Positions 24,081 to 31,957 of a stretch of DNA of 32,281 nucleotides are shown piece by piece. The notes below the pieces were generated by a model. It saw nothing but the letters and a program-made list of their open reading frames with translations. It did not search any database and was not told the origin of the DNA. The DNA is from Alphaproteobacteria bacterium (GTDB lineage Bacteria > Pseudomonadota > Alphaproteobacteria > Caulobacterales > Caulobacteraceae). The stretch covers positions 1-32,281 of the forward strand of contig JAHJOO010000006.1 of assembly GCA_018820275.1 (NCBI GenBank). The letters run 5' to 3'. The first letter of the stretch is position 1, and every line of letters starts with the position of its first letter. A program made the position numbers and the translations under genes.

Positions 24081-24458
24081 ATGGCCACCCGCCGCATCCG
24101 CACCGACCAGCTGATCGCCGCTCTGGGCGTGGCCGTGCTGGTGCTCGGGGCGCTGGTCGGCTGGCGGGTGATCGCGACCCAGGGCGTGGCCCCGTGGGAG
24201 ACGCCGCCGCCCCGGCGCGCCCTGCAGCAGGTGCGCGAGCGGTTGGGGCCGAGCGGCGAGGTGCGCCTGATCGAGCGGGGACGCGGGCCGGTGGTCTGCG
24301 GCTATGCCGGCCGCAGGGGGGAGACGGGGTCCGTGGCCTTCGTGTCGCGGCCCAACCGCGTCCTGTTCGCCGACGACCCTCTGCGCGCCGAGTTCCGGGC
24401 CATGGTCGAGGCGGACTGCCCGAACCTGCCCACCCCGCCCGCGCGGACGGCGCCGTGA
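24081..24458 (+). CDS. Small membrane-anchored hypothetical protein preceding ybgC
   Basis: 125-residue protein with one N-terminal transmembrane helix (LIAALGVAVLVLGALVGWRVIA, 11-32). A small domain follows, with VVCGYAGRRGETGSVAFVSRPNRVLF and one further cysteine (EADCPNL). This pattern of strands and two cysteines suggests a small periplasmic domain. I do not recognise the family. The start ATG 24081 is set by the helix. Its stop overlaps the GTG start of ybgC by 4 bp (GTGA), so it is probably cotranslated with ybgC and may be an accessory part of the tol-pal cluster in this lineage. Confidence 0.65.
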   Translation: MATRRIRTDQLIAALGVAVLVLGALVGWRVIATQGVAPWETPPPRRALQQVRERLGPSGEVRLIERGRGPVVCGYAGRRGETGSVAFVSRPNRVLFADDPLRAEFRAMVEADCPNLPTPPARTAP

Positions 24459-24916
24459 CCGACGCCCCCACCGCCGGGACCTTCGAGGGCCGCGAGCACC
24501 GCCTGCCGGTGCGCATCTACTACGAGGACACCGACTTCACCGGTCTGGTCTACCACGGCAGCTATGTGCGGTTCTTCGAGCGCGGGCGGTCGGACTTCCT
24601 GCGCGCGGCCGGGGTCGGGCACGCCGAGCTGATGGACGGGCCGTCGCCGCTGGCCTTCGTGGTGGCGGAGATGGGCCTGCGCTGGCTGAAGCCCGCGCGC
24701 ATCGACGACGCCCTGCTGGTGCGCACCCTCTATCAGCGCATCCGGGGGCCGCGCCTGATCATCGACCAGCGGATCACCCGCGGCGACGAGACCCTGTGCG
24801 AGGCCCAGGTTACGGCGGTGTGCATCCACCCCGACGGGCGGCCGCGGCGGCCGACGACTCTCCTGATCGAGAAGGTCCGGCCCTGGCTGGCGCCCGCAGA
24901 AGCTGACCATAAGTGA
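24455..24916 (+). CDS. ybgC: YbgC, Tol-Pal-associated acyl-CoA thioesterase
   Basis: 153-residue hotdog-fold thioesterase that is almost always encoded beside tolQ and hydrolyses short or hydroxylated acyl-CoA (or acyl-ACP) thioesters. The active site is Asp27 and His34 in YYEDTDFTGLVYHGSYVRFFERGR, the signature of the 4-hydroxybenzoyl-CoA thioesterase/YbgC family. LRWLKPARIDDALLVRT is also conserved. The start is GTG 24455, overlapping the previous stop. It is followed by tolQ after 87 bp. Confidence 0.93.
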   Translation: MTDAPTAGTFEGREHRLPVRIYYEDTDFTGLVYHGSYVRFFERGRSDFLRAAGVGHAELMDGPSPLAFVVAEMGLRWLKPARIDDALLVRTLYQRIRGPRLIIDQRITRGDETLCEAQVTAVCIHPDGRPRRPTTLLIEKVRPWLAPAEADHK

Positions 24917-25003
24917 CGAAGCCGCCCGCGCTCGCTAAACCCGCCATGAAATCGCCTTGCCGTCCTTCACCATGGGCGGCGCAACCTTGACCGGAACGCC
25001 CGC

Positions 25004-25744
25004 ATGACCGTGCCCGCCGAAGCCAGCCTGTTGAACCCCGTCGAGCTGTTCATGGCCGCCGACTGGGTGGTGAAGGGCGTGATGATCGGCCTCGCCCTGG
25101 CGTCGCTGTGGTCGTGGGCGGTGATCATCGACAAGGCCTTCCGCTTCTCCGGCATGAACCGGCGGGCGGACCAGTTCGAGGACGTGATCCATTCCGGCCG
25201 GCCGCTGGAGGACGTGGCGGCCCAGGCGGGGCCGGCCCCGACCGATCCCCTGCCGCGCATGCTGGTTCTGGCGGTGACCGACTGGCGCGAGGCCCGCACG
25301 CGCGGCCAGCTGGGCGAGGTCCAGGGCCAGATGCTGATGGCGCGCATCGACCGCGCGCTGGACAGCCTGATCGCGCGCGAGAGCCAGCGCATCGAAACCG
25401 GCTTGGGCGTGCTCTCGGTGGTGGCCACGGCCAGCCCCTTCATCGGTCTGTTCGGCACGGTCTGGGGCATCATGAACGCGTTCTCCGCCATCGCCTCGGC
25501 CGGCAACACCAATCTGACCACCGTGGCCCCGGCCATCGCCGAGGCCCTGTTCGCCACGGCCATCGGTCTGGCGGCGGCCATCCCGGCCTACATCGCCTAC
25601 AACAAGTTTTCGATCGACGCGGGCAAGTTCACCGGTCGCATGGAGGCCTTCGCCGACGACCTGCAGGCCGCCGTGGCGCGCCGCGTCGGCGGACCGGTCG
25701 CGCCGACGGCGGGCGCCGACCCCGTCGACCGCCGGGGGTTCTGA
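25004..25744 (+). CDS. tolQ: TolQ, proton-channel subunit of the Tol-Pal system
   Basis: 246-residue inner-membrane protein. With TolR it uses the proton gradient to energise TolA during outer-membrane constriction at division. Three transmembrane segments are visible, at about 21-43, 136-160 and 174-198. The conserved blocks are ETGLGVLSVVATASPFIGLFGTVWGIMNAF and TVAPAIAEALFATAIGLAAAIPA, shared by TolQ/ExbB/MotA. The tolR, tolB and pal neighbours identify it as TolQ rather than ExbB. Start ATG 25004; tolR begins 3 bp after the stop. Confidence 0.96.
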   Translation: MTVPAEASLLNPVELFMAADWVVKGVMIGLALASLWSWAVIIDKAFRFSGMNRRADQFEDVIHSGRPLEDVAAQAGPAPTDPLPRMLVLAVTDWREARTRGQLGEVQGQMLMARIDRALDSLIARESQRIETGLGVLSVVATASPFIGLFGTVWGIMNAFSAIASAGNTNLTTVAPAIAEALFATAIGLAAAIPAYIAYNKFSIDAGKFTGRMEAFADDLQAAVARRVGGPVAPTAGADPVDRRGF

Positions 25745-25747
25745 GCC

Positions 25748-26224
<477 letters not shown>

Positions 26225-26228
26225 CGGC

Positions 26229-26984
26229 ATGAAGGCGCCCGGACCCGGCACGATCGGCTCGCTCGTCCTGCACGCGGGACTGGGCGCCCTGCTGTTCGTG
26301 TCGTGGCCGGACAAACCTCTGCCGCCGGCGCCGACCGAGGGCATCCGGGTCTCGGTCATCTCGGAGGTCACGGTCGAGGCTGCGGCGGCGGACAATCCGT
26401 CGGAAGAGCTGATCACCGAGGACGGGGCCACGGTCCCGCCGCCGGAGACCGAAGTCCCCCCCACGCCCGAGCCGACGCCACCCCCGCCGACGCCCACGCC
26501 GCAGAAGAAGGCGCCGACCCCGGCACCCCGTCCGCCCGTCACCCGGCCGCCGACGCCCCAGCCGCGCCCGCCGGCTCCCGCGCCCAAGCGCGAAGAGCCG
26601 TCGCTGGACCTCGACCGCCTGGCCAAGCGCCCGAACGACGGCCGCACCAACCGCCGCCCCAACACCGGCGACGCCGGGCGCGGTCAGGCCCCGCGGGCGC
26701 TCGGGCGGGCGGACATCAGCGCGTTGGGTGGGCAGATCAACCCGACCTTCAACTGCAACCTCCCGGGGGCGGGGTCGGTAGTGGTGCAAGTGACCGTCCG
26801 CCTGTCGGAAAGCGGTCGGGTGGTTGGCAGCCCCCAGCTGGTCCGCCCACGCGGGGACGCCGCCTACCGGGCCATCTCGGATTCCGTGCTGAGGGCCATC
26901 CGGGCGGCGGAACCGTTCGACATGCCGGCCGGATATGAGGAACAAGCCATCACCTTCAGCTTCGACAGCGCGATCAGATGCTGA
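26229..26984 (+). CDS. tolA: TolA, energy-coupling protein with proline-rich linker
   Basis: 251-residue protein that links TolQR in the inner membrane to TolB/Pal. It has an N-terminal helix (IGSLVLHAGLGALLFVSW, 9-26), then a Pro-rich linker (about 65-125, with PPPETEVPPTPEPTPPPP) instead of the long Ala/Lys/Glu helix of enterobacterial TolA. A C-terminal TolA/TonB-like domain follows (about 155-251; INPTFNCNLPGAGSVVVQVTVRLSESGRVVGSPQLV). Overall it is much shorter than E. coli TolA (421 aa). Two cysteines, one at the very C-terminus, could pair. The stop codon is the first three bases of a (TGATGCG)4 tandem repeat. tolB does not follow directly: a VapBC-type pair is inserted. Confidence 0.88.
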   Translation: MKAPGPGTIGSLVLHAGLGALLFVSWPDKPLPPAPTEGIRVSVISEVTVEAAAADNPSEELITEDGATVPPPETEVPPTPEPTPPPPTPTPQKKAPTPAPRPPVTRPPTPQPRPPAPAPKREEPSLDLDRLAKRPNDGRTNRRPNTGDAGRGQAPRALGRADISALGGQINPTFNCNLPGAGSVVVQVTVRLSESGRVVGSPQLVRPRGDAAYRAISDSVLRAIRAAEPFDMPAGYEEQAITFSFDSAIRC

Positions 26985-27017
26985 TGCGTGATGCGTGATG
27001 CGTGATGCGTCGCATCA
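26982..27017 (+). repeat. (TGATGCG)4 tandem heptamer ending in a palindrome
   Basis: Four perfect head-to-tail copies of TGATGCG (26982-27009) are followed by T and the inverse CGCATCA. The last copy thus forms the palindrome TGATGCG-T-CGCATCA (27003-27017). The first copy contains the tolA stop TGA. The block lies directly before a TATCAT -10-like hexamer (27021-27026) and the antitoxin ATG (27033). This is where an autoregulatory VapB operator would be expected. Slippage here would not alter TolA but would change operator copy number. Confidence 0.85.
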
Positions 27018-27020
27018 TGC

Positions 27021-27026
27021 TATCAT
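27021..27026 (+). promoter_or_regulatory. Candidate -10 box of the vapBC promoter
   Basis: TATCAT lies 7 bp upstream of the vapB ATG, so transcription would begin at or next to the start codon. There is no Shine-Dalgarno before the ATG, which fits a leaderless transcript. The expected -35 position falls inside the heptamer repeat and has no consensus. Read-through from tolA could also serve the genes. Confidence 0.35.
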
Positions 27027-27032
27027 GGTCTC

Positions 27033-27272
27033 ATGCGCACGACCCTGACCATTGACGACGATGTGCTCGAAGCCGCCAAGGCTCAGGCGGAACACGAGGG
27101 CAAGAGCGTCGGCAAGGTGATCTCGGAGACGTTCCGTGCCGCCCGACGCACCTCGCCGGACGAAGGCCCCGTGTATCGAGATGGCATCAGACTCCTTCCG
27201 CTGCGGGGCAAGCCAGGCGAAAAGCCGGTGACCCACGAACTGGTCAGGAAGCTGTTGGACGAATTTCCTTGA
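27033..27272 (+). CDS. VapB-type ribbon-helix-helix antitoxin
   Basis: 79-residue protein. The N-terminus MRTTLTIDDDVLEAAKAQAEHEGKSVGKVISETFRAA has the ribbon-helix-helix pattern of a short basic strand followed by two helices. The C-terminal half (YRDGIRLLPLRGKPGEKPVTHELVRKLLDEFP) resembles the toxin-wrapping tails of VapB antitoxins and carries the LLP...VT...V pattern common next to PIN toxins. It should neutralise the adjacent toxin and repress its own promoter, where the heptamer repeats lie. The stop overlaps the toxin start by 4 bp (TTGA). Confidence 0.85.
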   Translation: MRTTLTIDDDVLEAAKAQAEHEGKSVGKVISETFRAARRTSPDEGPVYRDGIRLLPLRGKPGEKPVTHELVRKLLDEFP

Positions 27273-27703
27273 TCCACCTTCTGGACGTCAACGTCCTCAT
27301 CGCGCTGCTGGATCGGCATCACGTCGGTCATGAAACGGCGTGGCGATGGTTCGCCCCTACGCGAGCCGGCGGCTGGGCGACGTGTCCGTTCACCGAAGCC
27401 GGATACCTTAGGATCGTGTCCGGATCGACCTATGGCTTTGGCCCCGTCCCCATCGCCGAAGCGGCGACGGCGTTGACGGAGATGTGCGCCGCGCCCGACC
27501 ATGAGTTTTGGCCCGCGGACGGCAGTCTGGTCGATTCGGACTTCATCGATGCCCGCCGCCTCGGCAAGGGCGGGCACGCCACCGACGCCTACCTCTTGGC
27601 CCTCGCCGCCTCGCGCGGGGGCCGGCTCGCCACCTTCGACCGCAGGATGCGCACAGACGCCGTGGCCGGCGGCAAGGCGGCCCTGTTCGTCATTCCCGCC
27701 TGA
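27269..27703 (+). CDS. VapC-type PIN-domain toxin (ribonuclease)
   Basis: 144-residue PIN-domain protein. The four acidic residues of the Mg-dependent RNase site are present: Asp6 (LLDVNVLIALLD), Glu43 (FTEAGYLR), Asp106 (HATDAYLLALA) and Asp124 (ATFDRRM). By family it should cleave tRNA or rRNA when freed from antitoxin. The start is TTG 27269 overlapping the antitoxin stop, the usual coupling of TA genes; no ATG fits. It is placed between tolA and tolB in the same direction. 125 bp separate its stop from tolB. Confidence 0.88.
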   Translation: MIHLLDVNVLIALLDRHHVGHETAWRWFAPTRAGGWATCPFTEAGYLRIVSGSTYGFGPVPIAEAATALTEMCAAPDHEFWPADGSLVDSDFIDARRLGKGGHATDAYLLALAASRGGRLATFDRRMRTDAVAGGKAALFVIPA

Positions 27704-27828
27704 CGCGCCCTGACGCCTCGTCCTTAACCGCCAAGCTCGCCTGAAAGTCGCCGCATTGGGGCCGAGAGTGGCGTTTCGTCACGTCGTGCGTTCAAGTAGG
27801 CGGCGGACATGCCAAGCCGGAGTTCCTG

Positions 27829-29190
27829 ATGCGACTGAAGACCCTTCTGACCGCCTTCGCCGCCGCCTGCGTCGCCCTTCCCGGCGCGGCCATGGCGCAG
27901 GACCCGACGACGGGCGAGCCGCAGATCGTGGTCATCGACCAGGCCGAGCTGCGCCCCTTCCCCATCGCCGTGGTCGGCTTCACCGGCCAGTACGGGGACG
28001 AGGTGTCCAACGTCATCCGCGGCAACCTGAAGCGCTCGGGATTCTTCGACCCGCTGAACCCCGCCGGTTTCACCGAGCGTCCGGGGCTCGGCTCCCGGCC
28101 GACCTTTCCAGCCTGGACCAGCATCGGCGCCCAGGCGGTGCTGTACGGCGGGGTGACGCCCCGGGCCGACGGCCGCGTGGACGTCGGCTTTCGCCTCTAC
28201 GACACCTACCGCGAATGCCAGCTGGTCAGCTACCAGTTCACCGCCACGGCCGAGCAGTGGCGCCGCATCGCGCACAAGATTTCGGACGTCGTCTATCAGC
28301 GCATGACCGGCGAGAGCGGCTTCTTCGACACCCGCGTGATCTACGTCGCCGAAAGCGGCACCCAGCTGGAGAAGCTGAGCCGTCTCGCGATCGTCGACCA
28401 GGACGGCTACAACCCCGTCTTCCTGACCCAGGGCGACGAGATCATCATGTCGCCGCGCTTCTCGACGTCCAATCCGGACGAGGTCACCTATGTGGCCTTG
28501 GGCCGCGACTACAGCCGCATCTACCTCTACAATCTGTCGACCGGCCGGCGCGAAAGCCTGGGCCAGTTCGACGGCCAGGTGCTGGCCCCGCGCTATTCGA
28601 ACGACGGGTCGATGCTGGCCTTCTCGATCATCCGCGGCGGCAACACCGACGTCTATACGATCGACCTGAACACCCGCGAGCTGCGCCGCCTGACCAGCGA
28701 CCCGGGGATCGACACCTCGCCCAGCTTCTCGCCGGACAACTCGATGATCGCCTTCACCTCGGACCGGTCGGGGTCGGCGCGCATCTACGTCATGCGCGCG
28801 GACGGCGGCGGGCAGCGTCCGGTCAGCCGCGGCGGCGGACTGTACACCGCCCCGTCGTGGAGCCCCCGGGGCGACCTGATCGCCTTCACCAAACAGCAGG
28901 GCGGGCAGTTCCACATCGGCGTCATGAGCACCGACGGCTCGGGCGAGCGCCTGCTGTCGTCCAGCTATTTCGAGGAGGGTCCGTCCTGGGCCCCGAACGG
29001 CCGGTACGTCATGTTCGCGCGCCAGACGCGCGGCGGCGACACCCGCCTGTGGACCGTCGACCTGTCCGGCCGCGTCGTGGCCCAGGCCGGGTACGAGGGC
29101 CGCGGCTCCGACCCCGCCTGGTCGCCGCTGCTGGATCAGCCGCCCGCCGACCTGGGCTTCAACCAGGGGCCCGACAGCTGCCCGACCTGA
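27829..29190 (+). CDS. tolB: TolB, periplasmic beta-propeller of the Tol-Pal system
   Basis: 453-residue protein with signal peptide MRLKTLLTAFAAACVALPGAAMA/QD. The N-terminal TolB domain (about 30-165, with VVGFTGQYGDEVSNVIRGNLKRSGFFDPL) is followed by a six-bladed propeller built of WD40-like PD40 repeats (e.g. LAPRYSNDGSMLAFSIIRGG, DTSPSFSPDNSMIAFTSDRS, YTAPSWSPRGDLIAFTKQ, EGPSWAPNGRYVMFARQ). It binds Pal or TolA in exchange. ATG 27829 follows a GGAG (27821-27824). It is separated from tolA by 844 bp containing the VapBC pair. Confidence 0.97.
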   Translation: MRLKTLLTAFAAACVALPGAAMAQDPTTGEPQIVVIDQAELRPFPIAVVGFTGQYGDEVSNVIRGNLKRSGFFDPLNPAGFTERPGLGSRPTFPAWTSIGAQAVLYGGVTPRADGRVDVGFRLYDTYRECQLVSYQFTATAEQWRRIAHKISDVVYQRMTGESGFFDTRVIYVAESGTQLEKLSRLAIVDQDGYNPVFLTQGDEIIMSPRFSTSNPDEVTYVALGRDYSRIYLYNLSTGRRESLGQFDGQVLAPRYSNDGSMLAFSIIRGGNTDVYTIDLNTRELRRLTSDPGIDTSPSFSPDNSMIAFTSDRSGSARIYVMRADGGGQRPVSRGGGLYTAPSWSPRGDLIAFTKQQGGQFHIGVMSTDGSGERLLSSSYFEEGPSWAPNGRYVMFARQTRGGDTRLWTVDLSGRVVAQAGYEGRGSDPAWSPLLDQPPADLGFNQGPDSCPT

Positions 29191-29256
29191 CGGGCCTCAC
29201 AATCGCGTCATCGTCGCTGGCGGGGCGCGGGTTCACACGTTAGCCGAAAACACCAA

Positions 29257-29272
29257 TGGTGAAGCTTCACCA
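29257..29272. promoter_or_regulatory. 16-bp perfect palindrome in the pal leader
   Basis: TGGTGAAGCTTCACCA is a perfect palindrome ending 25 bp before the pal ATG and 10 bp before its GAGGAG ribosome site. As DNA it could be an operator. As RNA it gives a 6-bp stem with an AGCU loop. Its presence between tolB and pal suggests separate control of the abundant Pal lipoprotein. No binding protein is identified. Confidence 0.4.
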
Positions 29273-29297
29273 CAGACAAATCGAGGAGACCAACCCG

Positions 29298-29855
29298 ATG
29301 AAGACGACCTCTCTCTTCCGCCTGGCGCTGGTCGGCGCCTCCGTCCTGGCCCTCGGCGCCTGCACCCGACCGGCCGCGCCGCAGCCCGGCGTGCCCGGCG
29401 GCGGCACGGTGACGGCCCCCGACACGCGCGGCCCGGGCACCGGAGCCGGCAACGTCGGCGGCGGCAACATTCCGGCCGCGGCCGGTTCGGTCGAGGACTT
29501 CTCGGTCAACATCGGCGACCGGGTCTATTTCGACCTCGACAGCTATGAGATCCGCCGCGACGCCTATCCGCGTCTGGACGCCCAGGCGGAGTGGCTGCGC
29601 CGCTATCCGAACGTCATGGTGCGCATCGAGGGCAACGCCGACGAACGCGGGACGCGCGAGTACAACCTCGCTCTCGGTGCCCGCCGCGCCGAGTCGGTCC
29701 GCGCCTATCTGATCCAGCGCGGCATCCCGGCCAACCGCATCGACGTCATCAGCTTCGGCAAGGAGCGCCCGATCGCCGAGGGCGCCAGCGAGGAAGCCTG
29801 GGCCCGCAACCGCAACGGCCGCACGGCCATCGTCTCGGGCGCGCCCGCGCGCTGA
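29298..29855 (+). CDS. pal: Pal, peptidoglycan-associated outer-membrane lipoprotein
   Basis: 185-residue lipoprotein that tethers the outer membrane to peptidoglycan and is moved by TolB. The lipobox LALGAC places the acylated Cys at residue 22. A Gly/Pro/Thr-rich linker follows, then an OmpA-like domain (about 75-185) with VYFDLDSYEIR and the diaminopimelate-binding signature NADERGTREYNLALGARRAESV. ATG 29298 is chosen over one at 29256 because GAGGAG precedes it by 9 bp and it starts the signal peptide. A strong terminator follows 21 bp after the stop. Confidence 0.97.
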   Translation: MKTTSLFRLALVGASVLALGACTRPAAPQPGVPGGGTVTAPDTRGPGTGAGNVGGGNIPAAAGSVEDFSVNIGDRVYFDLDSYEIRRDAYPRLDAQAEWLRRYPNVMVRIEGNADERGTREYNLALGARRAESVRAYLIQRGIPANRIDVISFGKERPIAEGASEEAWARNRNGRTAIVSGAPAR

Positions 29856-29876
29856 TCCGGCCCGACGAATGAACGA

Positions 29877-29909
29877 GGGCGGTCGCTGCGGCGGCCGCCC
29901 TTTTTCTTT
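29877..29909 (+). terminator. Rho-independent terminator after pal
   Basis: A 10-bp GC stem (GGGCGGTCGC / GCGGCCGCCC, one T-G wobble) with a 4-base loop TGCG is followed by TTTTTCTTT. This is the strongest terminator in the window. It separates pal from the DUF3667 gene and so probably ends the tol-pal transcript before cpoB and tilS. Confidence 0.9.
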
Positions 29910-29965
29910 GACCGGAGCGGCGGCCCGCGCCAAACCTCGACCCTGACGAACGCTTGGGGGCGGGC

Positions 29966-31075
29966 ATGGACATCGACGCGGCGGGCGGGGCGGCCACGGC
30001 CGGGCTGATCGGGGCGGCCATCGAGCGGCCGACGGGCCATGCGGGCGACGCCGAGGGCAATTGCACCGACTGCGGCCTGCCGGTCGGCGGCAATTTCTGC
30101 AGCAACTGCGGCCAGCCCACCCACGTGCACCGCAGCCTGCTGCATCTCGTCGAGGAGGTGCTTCACGGCGTCGTGCATTTCGACGGCCGCATCTGGCGCA
30201 CCCTGCCGCTGCTGGCGCTGAACCCGGGCCGGCTGACGCGGGAGTGGATCCAGGGCCGGCGCACCCGGTACGTCTCGCCGCTGGCGATCTTCCTGTTCAG
30301 CGTCTTCCTGATGTTCTTCGCCTTCAGCTTCCTGGGGACCGGGTCGCCGGCCATGACGACGACGATGTCCGCCGCCGAACGGGCCGAGACGACCGAAGAC
30401 CTGACCGAGGCGCGCGCGGCCCTGGCCGAGGCGAGGACGGCGCTGGCGGCCAGGCCGGACTCCAACGCCCTGGCGGTCTCCGTCAGGGCCACCGAGGCGA
30501 CGGTGGCCCGGCTGGAGCGGCACCTCGGCGTACCCGTGACCGTCGGCGACGCCAAACGCGGCGACGGCCTGGAACCCGGCAGTTGGCAGGCCGAGGTCCG
30601 CGACGCGGTGGAGGCGGGCAACATCACCGTCAACCTCGGCAACAAGGGGCTGAACACCAAGGTCAAGAAGAAGCTGCTGAACCCGGATCTGGCGATCTAC
30701 AAGATCCAGCAAACCCTCTATAAATTCAGCTTCCTGCTGATCCCGCTGTCGATCCCGTTCGTGGCCCTGCTGTTCGTGTGGAAGCGCGGCTTCACCCTTT
30801 ATGACCACGGCGTGTTCGTGATCTATTCGCTGACGGCGGTGTCGATCCTGGTGCTGCTGACGGTGGTGCTCGGGCGCATCTGGGGCGGATTCGGCGTCTT
30901 GGGGGCCTTTCTGTTCGCCTTCGGCCTGCCGGTCCACATGTTCGCCCAGCTGAAGGGAACCTATGGCCTGTCGATCTTCTCCGCCCTGTGGCGGACGATC
31001 GCCCTGATGTTCTTCTGCGTCCTGGCCTCGACGGTGTTCCTGGTTGCGATCATCATGCTGGGCCTGACCGGCTGA
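29966..31075 (+). CDS. DUF3667 zinc-ribbon membrane protein
   Basis: 369-residue protein. A four-Cys zinc ribbon sits near the N-terminus (Cys33, 36, 45, 48: NCTDCGLPVGGNFCSNCGQ). A conserved HFDGRIWRTLPLLALNPGRLTREWIQGRRTRYVSP block precedes the first membrane helix (about 100-120), matching DUF3667. A long charged helical stretch (about 130-190, TTEDLTEARAALAEARTAL) follows, then about four further membrane helices (from about 250 to the C-terminus). Function unknown. ATG 29966 is preferred, with GGGGG 6 bp upstream, over an in-frame TTG at 29954. It interrupts the usual pal-cpoB adjacency and lies after a terminator, so it needs its own promoter, which I could not identify. Confidence 0.85.
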   Translation: MDIDAAGGAATAGLIGAAIERPTGHAGDAEGNCTDCGLPVGGNFCSNCGQPTHVHRSLLHLVEEVLHGVVHFDGRIWRTLPLLALNPGRLTREWIQGRRTRYVSPLAIFLFSVFLMFFAFSFLGTGSPAMTTTMSAAERAETTEDLTEARAALAEARTALAARPDSNALAVSVRATEATVARLERHLGVPVTVGDAKRGDGLEPGSWQAEVRDAVEAGNITVNLGNKGLNTKVKKKLLNPDLAIYKIQQTLYKFSFLLIPLSIPFVALLFVWKRGFTLYDHGVFVIYSLTAVSILVLLTVVLGRIWGGFGVLGAFLFAFGLPVHMFAQLKGTYGLSIFSALWRTIALMFFCVLASTVFLVAIIMLGLTG

Positions 31076-31111
31076 CGAGATTTGGCCGTAAACCGCGTGA
31101 AAGCTGCCCCC

Positions 31112-31957
31112 ATGCCCAAGCTGCCGAAAATCTCCCGCAACGCCCTGATGACGGGCCTGGGCATCGCCCTGATTGCCGGCGCCGTGGTGGCGCAGTCGGT
31201 GCCGACCGAGCCGATCATCTGGGACAAGCGCCGGCTGGACACCCTGGACCGCAACGTCCGCAAGCTGGAGCGCGCCATTTTCCAGCGCAACTCCAGCGGC
31301 CAGCCCTTCCTGATGGAGCCCGACCCCGAGGTGGTGGCGCTGCAGGGCCGGGTCGGCGGCGTCGACCGTCGCCTGGCCGACGTCGAGGCCACCCTCCAGC
31401 GCATGAACGGCGACATCGAGCGCCTGACCATCGATCTGGAGAACATGAAGACCGAGAACGGCCGCCTGCGCACGCGTCTGGGCGAGAGCGAGGCGCGGCT
31501 GACGACGCTGGAGACGCGGGCGCGCGAGGAGGCGGAGCTGAACGCGCCGATCGTGGCCAACAGCCCGACCGGCACGGCCGCCGGCGACCTGGCCGCCGCC
31601 AACCGCCTGCTCTCCACCAATCCCGCGCGCGGCGAGCGGGCGCTGGAAGTGCTGATCGTCACCTGGCCGGAGGAGGAAGAGTCGCGCCTCGCCAACGTGC
31701 GGCTGGGCGACCTGCGGATCGAGGACGAGGACGCGGCCAGCGCGATCCCCTATTTCGCCGCGGCCCTGCGCGGCTGGCCCGAGGGCGGCTGGGCTCCGGA
31801 GACCACGATCAAACTGGCCGAGGCGCTGGAGGCCGAGGACCAGAGCACCGACGCCTGCATCACCCTGCGCGAGTTCCGCACGCGCTACGGCACGGGCGCG
31901 CCGGCCTCCCTGACCACGCGGGCCCAGGCGGTGCGCACCTCGGCCGGCTGCCGCTGA
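31112..31957 (+). CDS. cpoB: CpoB/YbgF, Tol-Pal cell-division coordinator
   Basis: 281-residue periplasmic protein that links peptidoglycan synthesis with outer-membrane constriction through TolA. An N-terminal hydrophobic stretch (NALMTGLGIALIAGAVVAQ, 10-28) acts as signal or anchor. A coiled coil follows (about 80-150; GDIERLTIDLENMKTENGRLRTRLGESEARL), then TPR-like helices (about 160-281; RLGDLRIEDEDAASAIPYFAAAL, IKLAEALEAEDQSTDACITLREF). The repeats are more divergent than in E. coli. Identification rests on this architecture and on the pal-side and tilS neighbours. ATG 31112 is preferred to 31082. The stop TGA overlaps the likely tilS start. Confidence 0.85.
   Translation: MPKLPKISRNALMTGLGIALIAGAVVAQSVPTEPIIWDKRRLDTLDRNVRKLERAIFQRNSSGQPFLMEPDPEVVALQGRVGGVDRRLADVEATLQRMNGDIERLTIDLENMKTENGRLRTRLGESEARLTTLETRAREEAELNAPIVANSPTGTAAGDLAAANRLLSTNPARGERALEVLIVTWPEEEESRLANVRLGDLRIEDEDAASAIPYFAAALRGWPEGGWAPETTIKLAEALEAEDQSTDACITLREFRTRYGTGAPASLTTRAQAVRTSAGCR

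Noticed and set aside
26982..27009. CRISPR-like array
   Set aside because: The 7-bp units are directly adjacent without spacers; this is a short tandem repeat, not CRISPR.
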